Of a stretch of DNA of 64,000 bases, positions 7,708-16,858 are shown in pieces. Both the position numbers and the translations under genes were made by a program. The stretch spans positions 117,475-181,474 of the forward strand of contig NZ_LBMK01000010.1 in assembly GCF_001005295.1 (NCBI RefSeq). The letters are read 5' to 3'. How positions within the stretch are numbered: the stretch's first letter is position 1; every line of letters starts with the position of its first letter. Source of the DNA: Streptomyces yangpuensis (lineage in GTDB: Bacteria > Actinomycetota > Actinomycetes > Streptomycetales > Streptomycetaceae). The notes beneath the pieces were generated by a model that made no database searches, had not been told where the DNA came from, and saw only the letters and a list, made by a program, of their open reading frames with translations.

Positions 7708-10700
7708 CAGCAGGGACGGCCGTGACGGACGCATCGTCACCTTCTACTCGTACAAGGGCGGCACCGGCCGCACCATGGCGCTCGCCAACACCGCCTGGAT
7801 CCTGGCGGCCAACGGCAAGCGGGTCCTGGCGGTGGACTGGGACCTGGAGGCGCCGGGCCTGCACCGGTTCTTCCACCCGTTCCTGGACCCGTCGACGCTC
7901 GGGGCCACCACCGGGGTCATCGACCTGATCAGCGAGTACGCGTGGGCGGCCACCAGCCCGGTGACGCGCGCGGACGACTGGCACAAGGACTACGCGCGGA
8001 TCCAGCCGCACGCCGTCTCCCTCACTCCGGAGACGCTGGGCTGGGAGTTCCCGGACGGCGGCACCCTGGACTTCGTCTCGGCGGGCCGGCAGAACCGCGA
8101 GTACTCGGCGACGGTGTCCACCTTCGACTGGGACAACTTCTACGACCGGCTCGGCGGCGGCCTGTTCTTCGACGCCTTACGCGCCGACATGAAGAGCAAC
8201 TACGACTACGTCCTGATCGACAGCCGCACGGGTCTGTCCGACATCGCGGACATCTGCACCGTGCATCTGCCGGACGTCCTGGTCGACTGCTTCACGCTGT
8301 CCGACCAGTCCATCGACGGTGCAGCGTCCGTCGCCCGCCAGATCGACGAGCGGTTCAACGACCGCGGCATCAAGATCTATCCCGTTCCGATGCGGATCGA
8401 CGAGGGCGAGAAGGAGAAGGCCGACGCGGGCCGGGCGCTGGCCCGGATCAAGTTCGACCGGTTCCCGGGCGGCCTGGTCGGGGACGAGCTGACCTCCTAC
8501 TGGGGTGCGGTGGAGATCCCCTACCGGCCGTACTACGCCTACGAGGAGACGCTGGCCACCTTCGGCGACGAGGCGGGGCTGACCAACTCCCTGCTCTCGG
8601 CCTTCGAGCGGCTGACCGCCGTGGTCACCGAGGGCGAGATCACCTCCATGCCCGCCATCGGCGAGGAGGTCCGTCTGCGCATCAGGGACGCCTTCACGCG
8701 GCGGCGCCCGGCGCTGCCGGCCGACCTGTTCCTGTCGTACGTCGCCGAGAACCGGATGTGGGCCGACTGGATCGAGTCGGTGCTGACCCGGGCCGGCTTC
8801 CGGGTGGTGCCGAAGGACGTCTCGGCCGAGCGGCCGGCGCCGGCCGCGGGCACCGGGTCCGGCGGGGACACGCTGGGCGGCGGCACGGGCATCAGCATCG
8901 ACACCGCCGCCCGGACAGTGGTGCTGCTCTCCTCGGCCTATCTGAAGTCCGCGCGGGCGGTGGACGTGTGGGAGCGGGCGGCAGCCGAGGACCCGACCGG
9001 GGGCCGGCGCCAGCTGGTGCCGCTGAGGGTGGGCGACGTACGGCTGTCCACGCCGTACATCGACCGCAACCCGGTGGACCTGTTCCGCCTCGACGAGGTG
9101 CACGCCACCGCCGCCCTGCTGCGTGCGGTGGAGCGGCCCATGGCGCTGCCCGACAGCGTGGCGAGCGCCTCGCAGCCCGGCCCCCGTTTCCCCGGGACCG
9201 TTCCGAAGATCTGGAACGCTCCGCCCCGCAATCCCGGGTTCACCGGCCGCAGCATCGTGCTGGAGCGGATGCGCGACCAGCTCGGCGGCGGCATGGCCGT
9301 GGTGCTCCCGCAGCCGCAGACGCTGTTCGGCCTCGGCGGTGTCGGCAAGACCCAGGTGGCGCTGGAGTACGTGCACCGGTTCATGGCCGACTACGACCTG
9401 GTGTGGTGGATCTCCTCGGAGCAGACCGACGACGTGGTCGCCGCGCTCGCGGAACTGGCCGTACGGCTGGGGGCGCAGACCGGCGAGGACATGGCGGCCG
9501 CCTCCCAGGAGGCGATCGACCTGCTGCGGCGCGGGGTGCCGTCCTCCCGATGGCTGCTGGTCTTCGACAACGCGGACGATCCCGAGACCCTCAAGCGGTT
9601 CTTCCCGCCGGGCGGTCCGGGCCATGTGCTGGTGACCTCCCGCAACCAGTCCTGGTCGCAGTACGGCGACGCGCTGCCGGTGGACGTGTTCCTGCGCGAG
9701 GAGTCCATCGAGCACCTCCAGCGGCGGGCCCCCGGGCTCACCAAGGAGGACGCCGAGCAGGTGGCGATCGCGGTGGGCGACCTGCCGCTGGCCGTCGAGC
9801 AGGCGGGCGCCTGGATCGCGGAGACCGCGACGCCGGTGGCCGCGTACATCGAGCAGCTGGCCCAGCAGGCGGCGAGCGTGCTGGGCCTGAACCAGCCGCC
9901 CGGGTATCCCGAGCCGGTGGCCGCGACGTGGAACATCTCCATAGAGCGGCTCCAGTCCCGTTCGCCGGCCGCGGTCCGGCTGCTCCAGCTGTGCGCCTTC
10001 CTGGCGCCGGAGCCGATCTCCGCGAACCTGCTCTACAGCAAGGAGATGATCGACGCCCTCAAGCCCTACGACGCCTCGCTCCAGGAGAAGCTGGTGCTGG
10101 GCCGGGTGATCCGGGAGATCGGCCGGTTCGCGCTGGCCAAGGTGGACCAGGTCAGCAACAGCATCCAGGTGCACCGGCTGGTGCAGGCGGTGATCCGGTC
10201 GCAGATGCCGGAGGAGGAGCAGCGGGAGGCCCGGCACGCCGTCCACCGGATCCTGGCCGGCGCCCGCCCGGACGACGACGAGCCGATCGACAACCCGGAG
10301 ACCTGGCCGCGGTTCAACACCATCTGGTCGCACCTCACCCCGTCCGAGGCCCGGTACTGCAAGGAGCCGGAGACGCGCAGGCTGCTGATCGACCGGGTCC
10401 GCTACCTCTGGAAGCGAGGCGACTTCAAGGCCGCCTACCAGCTCGGCGAGGAACTGCGCGACGCCTGGAAGGAGATGCTCGGCAACGACGACCTGCAGTA
10501 CCTGTACCTGCGGTTCCACCTGTCGAACATCCTGCGGTCGCAGGGCCGGTTCGTGGAGGCGAAGGAGCTGGACGAGGTCACGCTGGAGCGGCAGCGCGCG
10601 GTGCTCGGTCCCTCGCACCCGCACACGTACATGACCACGAGCGGTCTGGCCAACACCCTCGGCGCGCTGGGCCAGTACGGGCAGGCGATGGAGCTGGCGA

Positions 10701-11692
10701 CCGACGCCCACGAGGGCTTCAGCCAGATCTTCCACGAGGCGCACCCGCGGACGCTGGCCGCCGCGAACAACCTGGCGCTGAACCTGCGGCTGGTCGGCCA
10801 GTACACCAGGGCCCGGGAGATCGACACGGAGGTGTACGACCTGCGCACGGAGGTGCTCGGCCCGGAGCACCCGTACACCCTGTCGTCCGCGCAGAACCTC
10901 GCGCGCGACCTGCGCGAGGTGGGCCGGTACGAGGACTCGGTGCAGCTGCTGAGCCGGACGTACGAGATCTACAAGCGGACGCTGGGCAGGGCGTTCCCGG
11001 GCACCCTGTCGGCCGCGAAGAACCTGGCGGTGTCGCTGCGCCGGGCCGGGCAGCTGGAGGACGCGCTGCGGCTGACCACGGCCACCCGGGCCCGCTACCG
11101 GGCCAAGTACACCTCGGTCAACCCGGACCTGCTCTCCTGCGAACTGAACCTGGCCTCGGACCTGTTCGCGACCGGGGACCCGGGCGGGGCGCGGGACCTG
11201 GCGCAGGAGGTGGTCGACGAATACATGAAGGTCCCGGGCGAGCGGCACCCGTACACGCTGGCGGCCGTGAACAACCTGGCGGTCTTCCACTGGGGCACGG
11301 GCGCGGCGGAGCCGGCGGAGGCGATGCTGCGGCAGACGATCCGGCTGATGCGGGACGTCCTGGGCGACAACCACCCGCACACGGTCTTCGCCACGCTCAA
11401 CCTGGCGAACGCACGGGCCGATCAGGGTGACCCGGAGGGGGCCCTGGAACTGGAGCGGCTCGCGGTGATGCGGCTGCGCGAGGTGCTCGGGGCGCATCAT
11501 CCCGAGACCCTGGCGAGCAGCTCCAACATGGCGGTCAGCCTGGACTCGATGGGCCGCAAGGAGGAGGCGGCCCGGGTGCGGAACGAGGCGGTGGTCGAGC
11601 TGACCCGGCTGCTCGGCGAGGAGCACAGCCTCACCCGGTACGCCCGTGACGAGCGGCGGGTCCACCGGGACCTGGAGCCGCTCGCCGTGTGA
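7691..11692 (+). CDS. fxsT: FxsT, ATPase-TIR-NB-ARC-TPR protein of FxS system
   Basis: A 1333-residue cytoplasmic protein. Residues about 14-320 are a MinD/ParA-like ATPase with a deviant Walker A (KGGTGRT, Lys22) and VDWDLEAPG. Residues about 345-480 are a second TIR-like domain (LFLSYVAENRMWADW). Residues about 515-850 are an NB-ARC/STAND NTPase with P-loop GLGGVGKT (about 548) and the Walker B-like WLLVFDNADD. From about 890 on run about nine tetratricopeptide units of 42 residues with the signature LGxxHPxTLxxxxNLA. STAND proteins sense a ligand through their repeats and oligomerise to activate an effector; here the TIR-like module or the partner FxsC could be the effector (inference). 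It overlaps fxsC and precedes the SLATT gene by 64 bases. Confidence 0.88.
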   Translation: MTASRDSRDGRDGRIVTFYSYKGGTGRTMALANTAWILAANGKRVLAVDWDLEAPGLHRFFHPFLDPSTLGATTGVIDLISEYAWAATSPVTRADDWHKDYARIQPHAVSLTPETLGWEFPDGGTLDFVSAGRQNREYSATVSTFDWDNFYDRLGGGLFFDALRADMKSNYDYVLIDSRTGLSDIADICTVHLPDVLVDCFTLSDQSIDGAASVARQIDERFNDRGIKIYPVPMRIDEGEKEKADAGRALARIKFDRFPGGLVGDELTSYWGAVEIPYRPYYAYEETLATFGDEAGLTNSLLSAFERLTAVVTEGEITSMPAIGEEVRLRIRDAFTRRRPALPADLFLSYVAENRMWADWIESVLTRAGFRVVPKDVSAERPAPAAGTGSGGDTLGGGTGISIDTAARTVVLLSSAYLKSARAVDVWERAAAEDPTGGRRQLVPLRVGDVRLSTPYIDRNPVDLFRLDEVHATAALLRAVERPMALPDSVASASQPGPRFPGTVPKIWNAPPRNPGFTGRSIVLERMRDQLGGGMAVVLPQPQTLFGLGGVGKTQVALEYVHRFMADYDLVWWISSEQTDDVVAALAELAVRLGAQTGEDMAAASQEAIDLLRRGVPSSRWLLVFDNADDPETLKRFFPPGGPGHVLVTSRNQSWSQYGDALPVDVFLREESIEHLQRRAPGLTKEDAEQVAIAVGDLPLAVEQAGAWIAETATPVAAYIEQLAQQAASVLGLNQPPGYPEPVAATWNISIERLQSRSPAAVRLLQLCAFLAPEPISANLLYSKEMIDALKPYDASLQEKLVLGRVIREIGRFALAKVDQVSNSIQVHRLVQAVIRSQMPEEEQREARHAVHRILAGARPDDDEPIDNPETWPRFNTIWSHLTPSEARYCKEPETRRLLIDRVRYLWKRGDFKAAYQLGEELRDAWKEMLGNDDLQYLYLRFHLSNILRSQGRFVEAKELDEVTLERQRAVLGPSHPHTYMTTSGLANTLGALGQYGQAMELATDAHEGFSQIFHEAHPRTLAAANNLALNLRLVGQYTRAREIDTEVYDLRTEVLGPEHPYTLSSAQNLARDLREVGRYEDSVQLLSRTYEIYKRTLGRAFPGTLSAAKNLAVSLRRAGQLEDALRLTTATRARYRAKYTSVNPDLLSCELNLASDLFATGDPGGARDLAQEVVDEYMKVPGERHPYTLAAVNNLAVFHWGTGAAEPAEAMLRQTIRLMRDVLGDNHPHTVFATLNLANARADQGDPEGALELERLAVMRLREVLGAHHPETLASSSNMAVSLDSMGRKEEAARVRNEAVVELTRLLGEEHSLTRYARDERRVHRDLEPLAV

Positions 11693-11756
11693 TCCGACGG
11701 AGGACGGCGGGGGCCCTCGGTCCCCGCCGTCCGCCACCCGAGACGAGGGGGGCGTT

Positions 11757-12665
11757 GTGACCGACAGTACGACCTTTCGAAACGAGGACCTGCCGGCCCT
11801 CTTCCACCACACGGACCAGGCGGCGGTCTCCCGGCAGCGGGAGTCCACCCATGCCACGCGGGCACAGCTGCTGCTGCTCGTCGCGGCCGCGGGGGCCGCC
11901 GCCCTGCCGCCGGGGCCGGAGCTCGGCCCGCTGCACCTGTTCGGGCTGCTGAGCGTGGTCTCTTACGCGGCGGTGCTGGGCGTGGGGATGCGGGCGACCA
12001 GGCGCCGGGCCCGGCCGCAGTGGCAGCTCAACCGTAGTGCGGCGGAGTTCATCAAGTCGCTGGCCTGGCGGTACGCGGTGCACGGGGCGCCGTTCGGCAG
12101 TGACGTGGCCGATCCCGGGGAGACCTACCGGACGCGGCTGGAGGCGGGTCTTGCCGAGCTGCGGAAGATGGGCTGGGAGGATCCGCGGACGGCGGGCGCG
12201 GTGCCGGAGGGTGCGGAGATCACCGGGGCGATGCATCGGCTGCGCGGCAGGGACTACCACGTGCGACGCGAGACGTATGTACGGGACCGGCTGATCGAGC
12301 AGCGCAACTGGTACCGGCGGCGGACGGAGGTGTCCCGGCGGGCGACGCGCCTGTGGTCGTGGACGATCGTCCTGCTGACCTGTCTGGCGCTGCTGTTCGC
12401 GCTGCTGAGGACGTTCGGCTCGGGCCCGGGGGCGGGCCTGACCGGACTGCTGAGCACGGCGGCGGCGGCCGGCATCGCCTGGAACGAGGTGCGCCGCCAC
12501 CATCCGCTGATCGAGGCGCACACGCTGATCGAGCAGGACCTGGCGGCGATGATGGTCGTGATGCAGACGACCATCACCGAGGTGCAGTGGCCTTCGTCGG
12601 TGTACGAGACCGAGCGGTACGTCTCGCCGCAGCACACGGACTGGCTGGTCCGGCACAGCAGTTGA
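11757..12665 (+). CDS. SLATT/DUF4231-type membrane protein
   Basis: A 302-residue protein with two hairpins of paired membrane helices: residues about 36-52 with 60-78, and about 198-219 with 226-245. A charged helical linker separates them (repeats of R, E and Y around 150-195). Paired two-helix units with charged cytoplasmic helices are the hallmark of SLATT/DUF4231 domains, predicted membrane-perturbing effectors tied to SLOG or nucleotide second-messenger sensors. GTG 11757 follows GAGGGGGG with a proper spacer; earlier in-frame codons would read through the end of fxsT. It is co-directional with fxsT, 64 bases away, and converges on the SLOG gene. The family call rests on architecture and motifs, not on a search. 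Confidence 0.72.
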   Translation: MTDSTTFRNEDLPALFHHTDQAAVSRQRESTHATRAQLLLLVAAAGAAALPPGPELGPLHLFGLLSVVSYAAVLGVGMRATRRRARPQWQLNRSAAEFIKSLAWRYAVHGAPFGSDVADPGETYRTRLEAGLAELRKMGWEDPRTAGAVPEGAEITGAMHRLRGRDYHVRRETYVRDRLIEQRNWYRRRTEVSRRATRLWSWTIVLLTCLALLFALLRTFGSGPGAGLTGLLSTAAAAGIAWNEVRRHHPLIEAHTLIEQDLAAMMVVMQTTITEVQWPSSVYETERYVSPQHTDWLVRHSS

Positions 12666-12717
12666 GACGGCACAGCAGTGAGACGGCACAGCGGTCGATC
12701 CGGCACAGCGGTCGAGA
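12651..12717 (+). repeat. Four 16-17-base tandem repeats
   Basis: Copies start at 12651, 12668, 12684 and 12701 with core CGGCACAGCRGT followed by GAGA or GATC. The first copy contains the SLATT stop codon; the rest fill the gap to the converging SLOG gene. Slippage here could alter the SLATT C-terminus. Confidence 0.85.
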
Positions 12718-12746
12718 CGTGCTGGTCGCGGGTGGGAGGGCGTGGC

Positions 12747-13226
12747 TCAGTCCCGGGTCACGCCCTCGCGCCACAGGACGGTGACCGGCTTGCCCAGGGC
12801 CCGGGCGTAGGCCACGATCTCGGCGGTGCCGCCGTGGCCGCGGGCGGGCCGGCCGTCCCAGACGGCGACGAGCCGGTCGCAGGAGTCGGCGATGTAGGTG
12901 CCCGCCGCGTAGTAGGCCTCGTCCGTGGAGCGGGCGAAGTCCATGCGGATCTCCTGGGTGGCGCGGAGCCTGAGGCGCCGGTAGCGGTCCAGCGCCTCGG
13001 CGCCCTCGAAGGCCTCTTCGTAGTCCTCGCTGGGGATCACCACGGTGAGGTCGGCGCCGCATTCGAGTGCGATGGCCGCGAACAGCTGGTCCGCTCCGTC
13101 GGCGAGGCTGGAGAGGGCCTCCAGCGGGCCTTCGTGGCCGTCCAGTACGGCCCGCAGGCCGTTCTCCACATGGCCGAGCACCGAGTCGGGGAGGGACCGG
13201 TGCCCGGTCACGCCGATGCGTTTCAT
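12747..13226 (-). CDS. SLOG-family nucleotide-binding protein
   Basis: A 159-residue single-domain Rossmann-like protein. It begins M-K-R-I-G-V-T-G-H-R (glycine-rich first loop, residues 4-10). It then has the SLOG-style segment SLADGADQLFAAIAL (about 42-56) and TYIADSCDRLVAVWDG with GGTAEIVAYARALGKPV at the end. SLOG domains bind nucleotides or nucleotide second messengers, or act as LOG-like hydrolases, and often partner with SLATT membrane effectors, as here on the opposite strand. I moved the start from an upstream frame opening at 13268 to ATG 13226 because the motif starts immediately there and AGCAGG lies upstream. DprA/TIR-like alternatives fit less well. Confidence 0.72.
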   Translation of the reverse strand: MKRIGVTGHRSLPDSVLGHVENGLRAVLDGHEGPLEALSSLADGADQLFAAIALECGADLTVVIPSEDYEEAFEGAEALDRYRRLRLRATQEIRMDFARSTDEAYYAAGTYIADSCDRLVAVWDGRPARGHGGTAEIVAYARALGKPVTVLWREGVTRD

Positions 13227-13260
13227 GCAGGAACCTGCTTCCCCCGTGGACACGGCCGCC

Positions 13261-13295
13261 CTGGACATCCTCCCAGAAGGCGGGAGGACGTCCAG
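13261..13295 (-). terminator. Terminator of the serine protease gene
   Basis: A 14-bp stem (13261-13274 with 13282-13295, one mismatch) with a 7-base loop, 29 bases beyond the protease stop codon on its strand. There is no strong T-run, as is common in Streptomyces. Confidence 0.65.
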
Positions 13296-13323
13296 GGTGC
13301 CGGCAGGGGCGCGCGGGGCACGG

Positions 13324-14208
13324 TCAGTAGACGCTGACCCCGTAGGCGTTGAGCGCTTCGACCACGGGCTGGAAGAAGGTTGTGCCGCCGGAGGAGCAGT
13401 TGCCGCTGCCGCCGGAGGTGAGGCCGATGGCGCGGGTGCCCGAGTAGAGCGGGCCGCCGCTGTCGCCGGGCTCGGCGCACACGTTGGTGCGGATCATGCC
13501 GTAGACGATGTCGCCGCCGCCGTAGTTGACGGTGGCGTTGAGGCCGGTGACCCGGCCGCTGTGGGTGCCGGTGGTGGAGCCGCGTCGGGTCACGGACATG
13601 TTGACCGTGGCGTTGACGGCGCTGGTGATGTCCTGGCCGCCGACGGTCCCGGGGGGCGTGGGCGTGTTGCTGGCGTACTTGATGAGGCCGTAGTCGTTGT
13701 TGGGGAAGCTGGACCCGGTCGTGGAGCCGAGGACGTTCGTGCGGGCGGAGTTGGTCCACCAGGTGCCGGCGCCGTCGGTGCAGTGTCCGGCGGTCAGGGC
13801 GTAGTAGTTGCTTCCGCTGCGGACGTTGAAGCCGAGCGAGCAGCGCCAGCTGTTGGCGTAGATGGCGTCGCCGCCGGAGGCGAGCTTGGTGAGTCTGCCC
13901 GGGATGCGCTCGATGCGCAGTGCCCCGGCGTCGGTTCCGGCTTCGCGCTTGATTCTGGCGATGGCGGCGGCGGAGACGGTGGAGTCGGCGGAGACCACGA
14001 GGGTTCCGGTGGCGGGGTCGGCGTGCCAGGCGGTGCCCGCGACGTCGGCCCGCAGGACGGAGGCGCCGGCGGAGGCGAGCCTGTCGGCGCTGAAGCCGCT
14101 GTCCTGGGGGTCCGCGCTCGCCGCGGTGGGGGCGGCGAGCGCTGCGGCGGCGGCCAGGCCGGTGGCCACCGCGAGCAGCCTGTTACGGGTGGTGCGCTTG
14201 ATCCTCAC
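13324..14208 (-). CDS. Secreted streptogrisin-like serine protease (S1 family)
   Basis: A 294-residue pre-pro-protease. Residues 1-31 are a signal peptide (Arg/Lys-rich start, Ala/Leu-rich core, cut near ASA). A propeptide extends to about residue 108. The mature chymotrypsin-like domain has His in LTAGHC, Asp in NNDYGL and Ser in PGDSGGPL, plus disulphide pairs typical of the family. The expected role is an extracellular endopeptidase that matures itself by cutting its propeptide. GTG 14208 has AGGAGGAC five bases upstream; a longer reading to 14319 would add a non-signal N-terminus. It has its own terminator and no visible operon partner. The neighbouring FxS/SLOG genes are cytoplasmic, so a functional link is not indicated. 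Confidence 0.9.
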   Translation of the reverse strand: MRIKRTTRNRLLAVATGLAAAAALAAPTAASADPQDSGFSADRLASAGASVLRADVAGTAWHADPATGTLVVSADSTVSAAAIARIKREAGTDAGALRIERIPGRLTKLASGGDAIYANSWRCSLGFNVRSGSNYYALTAGHCTDGAGTWWTNSARTNVLGSTTGSSFPNNDYGLIKYASNTPTPPGTVGGQDITSAVNATVNMSVTRRGSTTGTHSGRVTGLNATVNYGGGDIVYGMIRTNVCAEPGDSGGPLYSGTRAIGLTSGGSGNCSSGGTTFFQPVVEALNAYGVSVY

Positions 14209-15472
14209 TTCTCGTCCTCCTGGAGAGGGTCGGGGGCCGGCGGTCGTGGGGGTGCCAGGGCCCGTGAGGCGCAGCCGGGGGCACGGCGGGCGCATGAATT
14301 TTGGCCGTGCCCCTGACAAGCGCTGTCGGGAGTGTCCTGTCGTCGGATACCGGTCGCAAGAGCGGCTTTCGGCCTCCGCCCGCCGCCTTTCACCGTGGGG
14401 GGCGGCGTGTTCCCTGGTGGAGGGAAAGGCCGTGGGAAGGGGTCGGCGAAGGCGCGGTCGGGCGGCGCGGCGGAGCCCGGTCGGGCTCTACGGTGATCGC
14501 GCCCCGCGCGCCGGATATGCCGGCCTGCGGGCGGCGGAGGCGGCGTCGGCCGAGCCCGTACGGGACGTCGCGGACGGCGGTCCGCGCCATGGGCCCGACG
14601 GCGCCAAAAGCAACGGGCGGCCTGCCACCGCGGCCGTGTGAGCGCCCCCGGGTCTGCGCCACTTGACCGGTACGGTCGCGGACGTTCGGCGGCGGGCTCC
14701 CCGGCGGCGGGGTCGCGGGGGCGCTCCGGAGGGGGTCGGCACCCGCGGTGACAAGGCCGAAGGCGCTTGCGGCCCGGTGCCGCCCGGGCCGGCCGGCGAC
14801 GGCCCGGGCGGTCATGGCCGCACGTTCGCACCGTGCGGGCGGCCGCGCCGCGACGTCCGGGACGGCCCCGTCCGCGGCGGGCACGCGGGGCCGCGGTGCG
14901 CGGCCCCCGGTGGTGGCGGCCCGGAGCCTGCCGCCGCCGCGGGCGCGGCCGGGGACCGACCGCCGAGCGGCACGGGCCGCCCGGGGCGCGGGCCGCACGG
15001 CGTGCGGGGCCTGGAGGTCTCCCCGGGCCCGCACCGCGGCGGGCCTCCCGCGTACCGGACGTACGCGGGCGCGCCCGCGAACGCGGCGAGGTGCGGTGCC
15101 CGGCGCCGCGGGGCCCGGGGGCACCACCCGGCAGTGGGTCCGCGGCCCCGGAACGGCCGGAATTCGACCTTCCGGGTGTCCGGCGGGGCGGAGGCCGCCG
15201 CCCGGCGCGCGGGGGCCGGGCGGGGCGAGGGAGCCGCCCGGCGCGCGGGGGCCGGGCGGGGCGAGGGAGCCGGGTGGGGCGAGGGAGCCGGGTGGGGCCA
15301 GGGGGCCGGGCGGGGCGCCCGCGGCGGACCCGGGCGCGGCCGTGTGCGCGCGCCGTGTCCGCCGGGCCGCGTGCGGATCGTCTGCGTGATCGCTCATCCG
15401 CTCAGCCCTTCCACGCGCGTCCGGGCGGGAATCCCCGCATACGCCGTCCGGGCGCGTGGAACTGACGTGGAC
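14209..15472. other. 1.26-kb gene-free GC-rich stretch
   Basis: No frame in this interval shows a recognisable domain, steady third-position GC bias or a normal residue mix. Every long frame is Arg/Pro/Ala/Gly-rich. A minus-strand frame opening at ATG 15397 starts plausibly (MSDHADD) but soon becomes PPG/APP repeats and has poor third-position bias. The interval includes the protease promoter side (14209-14300), many self-complementary GC runs and the tandem array at 15198-15305. It could be a decayed gene or a structural spacer. Confidence 0.5.
15198..15311. repeat. 36-base and 18-base tandem repeats
   Basis: A perfect 36-base unit occurs twice head to tail (15198-15233 and 15234-15269). 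Two 18-base shortened forms follow (15270-15287 and 15288-15305), and a further partial one to about 15311. The shared core is CCGGGYGGGGCGAGGGAG. The array is almost pure G/C and would form strong structure. Confidence 0.85.
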
Positions 15473-16858
15473 TCAGTCGCAGCAGCAGCCGCAGTTGCAG
15501 TCGCAGCAGCCGCCGCCCCCGCCGCCGGAACCGCCGCCGGAACCGCCGGCCGACGAGGAGCCCGACGGGCAGCAGTCGCAGCATTCGCAGGCGTCGCACC
15601 ACGGGTCGCGCTTCTTGCGCGACCACGGGCCCTCGTGCTCGGTGCAGCAGATCTGGCAGGTGCAGAAGAGGCCGATGGCGACGGCGCAGCCGGCCAGCAG
15701 TCCTCGACGCGGCCGCTGCGGGTGCGGGTGCTGACCGCCGCCACCGAAGCCACCGCCACCGAAGCCGTCGCCCCCGCCGAAGCCGCCGCCTCCGCCACCG
15801 CCGTACCCGCCGGGGCCGCTGCCGCCGCCCGGGGCCTGCGGGGCATTCACACCGTGCGGGCCGGCGCCGTAGGGCTGCGCGCCGTGCGGAGCACCGCCGT
15901 AGGGGTTGCCGCCGTAGGGGCCGCCGCCGTTCCCGTCGTACGGATTCGAGGCGTACGGGTTCGGGCCCTGCCCGGCCGAGGCGGTGGGAGTGTGGCCGCA
16001 GCTCATGGTCCCGAAGGCCCGGTCCACGGAGGTGCGCAGCTCGTGCACGAGCAGTTTGTGGGCGAGGCCCGCGTCCACGAACTCGACCTCGCCCAGCGCC
16101 AGCCTGATGCCGTGCAGGGCGTCGTCGCAGAGCCTGCGGGCCTCGGTGAGCGAGGTCCCGGTGGCGGTGAGCGGGTTCCAGGCGCCCGCCTCCGCGTCGG
16201 CGCCCTGGTCCTCGACGGCGTCCAGCAGGTGCGCGAGGCGCCCGAAGTAGCGCCCGGCCTCGGCGAGCGCGGCGGCGTTGCCCGGCCGGCCGGCCAGCTG
16301 TGCGGTATGCGCAAAGGCGGCGGCCGTCGCGGTCTCCGTCGGTTCGGTCACCACGAGCACGGACGTGCCGAGGCCGGCCAGCGTCTCGATGCCCGCCTGC
16401 CGGTCCACCGCGTCCACGAGCACCGCTGTGTCGAAGCCGAGCGAGGCGCCGGTGCGCGCACCGGCGCGGTCCCAGCCCCGGGCCACCTTGCGCGCGGCCA
16501 AGGCGATCGGGGCCCGGGCCAACAGCCCGTCGCGGTCCGCCACGTGGTCGCGCACCTTGGCGGAAGCGAGAACGAGCGAGACGGCGGCCGCGAGCCGGGC
16601 GCCCTCGCCCTTGGCGACGGCGGCGGTGCGCATCCCGCGCAGCGGGCAGGGGCCTGCGGTGCGCCGGGAGCCGGGTGCGGGACCCGACTGAGCGTCCGTC
16701 AGAACAGAGACGAGCAACCCGTCATAGTTCGTAACGATCCGGGCGAACTGCCCGTGATCCCCCCTAAGTGCCAGGCACAGCCCGCACAGATGGGCCATCC
16801 ACTCCGCCTTGAACCGCTCCCCGAGCCGGTGCGTGCAGGGTCTGACTATGCCGAACAA
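15473..16858 (-). CDS. DUF5685 family protein with Cys-rich tail
   Basis: A 461-residue protein of unknown function seen in Streptomyces. The first 280 residues are mostly helical, with FGIVRPC...CGLCLALRGDHG near the start giving four conserved cysteines, as in the DUF5685 family. Residues about 300-380 are a Gly/Pro/Tyr/Asn linker (repeats like NPYGG), followed by one hydrophobic segment (LLAGCAVAIGLFCTC, about 393) and a tail dense in cysteine (CCDCNCGCCCD at the end). The best start is TTG 16858: GGGGGAG lies five bases upstream and the family begins with F-G-I-V-R. The longer opening at 16897 adds unrelated residues. It is divergent from the SepF-like gene. A metal or redox role is suggested by the cysteines only. 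Confidence 0.78.
   Translation of the reverse strand: MFGIVRPCTHRLGERFKAEWMAHLCGLCLALRGDHGQFARIVTNYDGLLVSVLTDAQSGPAPGSRRTAGPCPLRGMRTAAVAKGEGARLAAAVSLVLASAKVRDHVADRDGLLARAPIALAARKVARGWDRAGARTGASLGFDTAVLVDAVDRQAGIETLAGLGTSVLVVTEPTETATAAAFAHTAQLAGRPGNAAALAEAGRYFGRLAHLLDAVEDQGADAEAGAWNPLTATGTSLTEARRLCDDALHGIRLALGEVEFVDAGLAHKLLVHELRTSVDRAFGTMSCGHTPTASAGQGPNPYASNPYDGNGGGPYGGNPYGGAPHGAQPYGAGPHGVNAPQAPGGGSGPGGYGGGGGGGFGGGDGFGGGGFGGGGQHPHPQRPRRGLLAGCAVAIGLFCTCQICCTEHEGPWSRKKRDPWCDACECCDCCPSGSSSAGGSGGGSGGGGGGCCDCNCGCCCD

Noticed and set aside
13324..14208. Serine protease as a member of the FxS/SLOG system
   Set aside because: It has a signal peptide and its own terminator; the island proteins are cytoplasmic or membrane.
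14390..15397. 335-residue minus-strand reading frame
   Set aside because: Pro/Arg/Ala-rich, poor third-position GC bias and built on tandem repeats; no domain seen.
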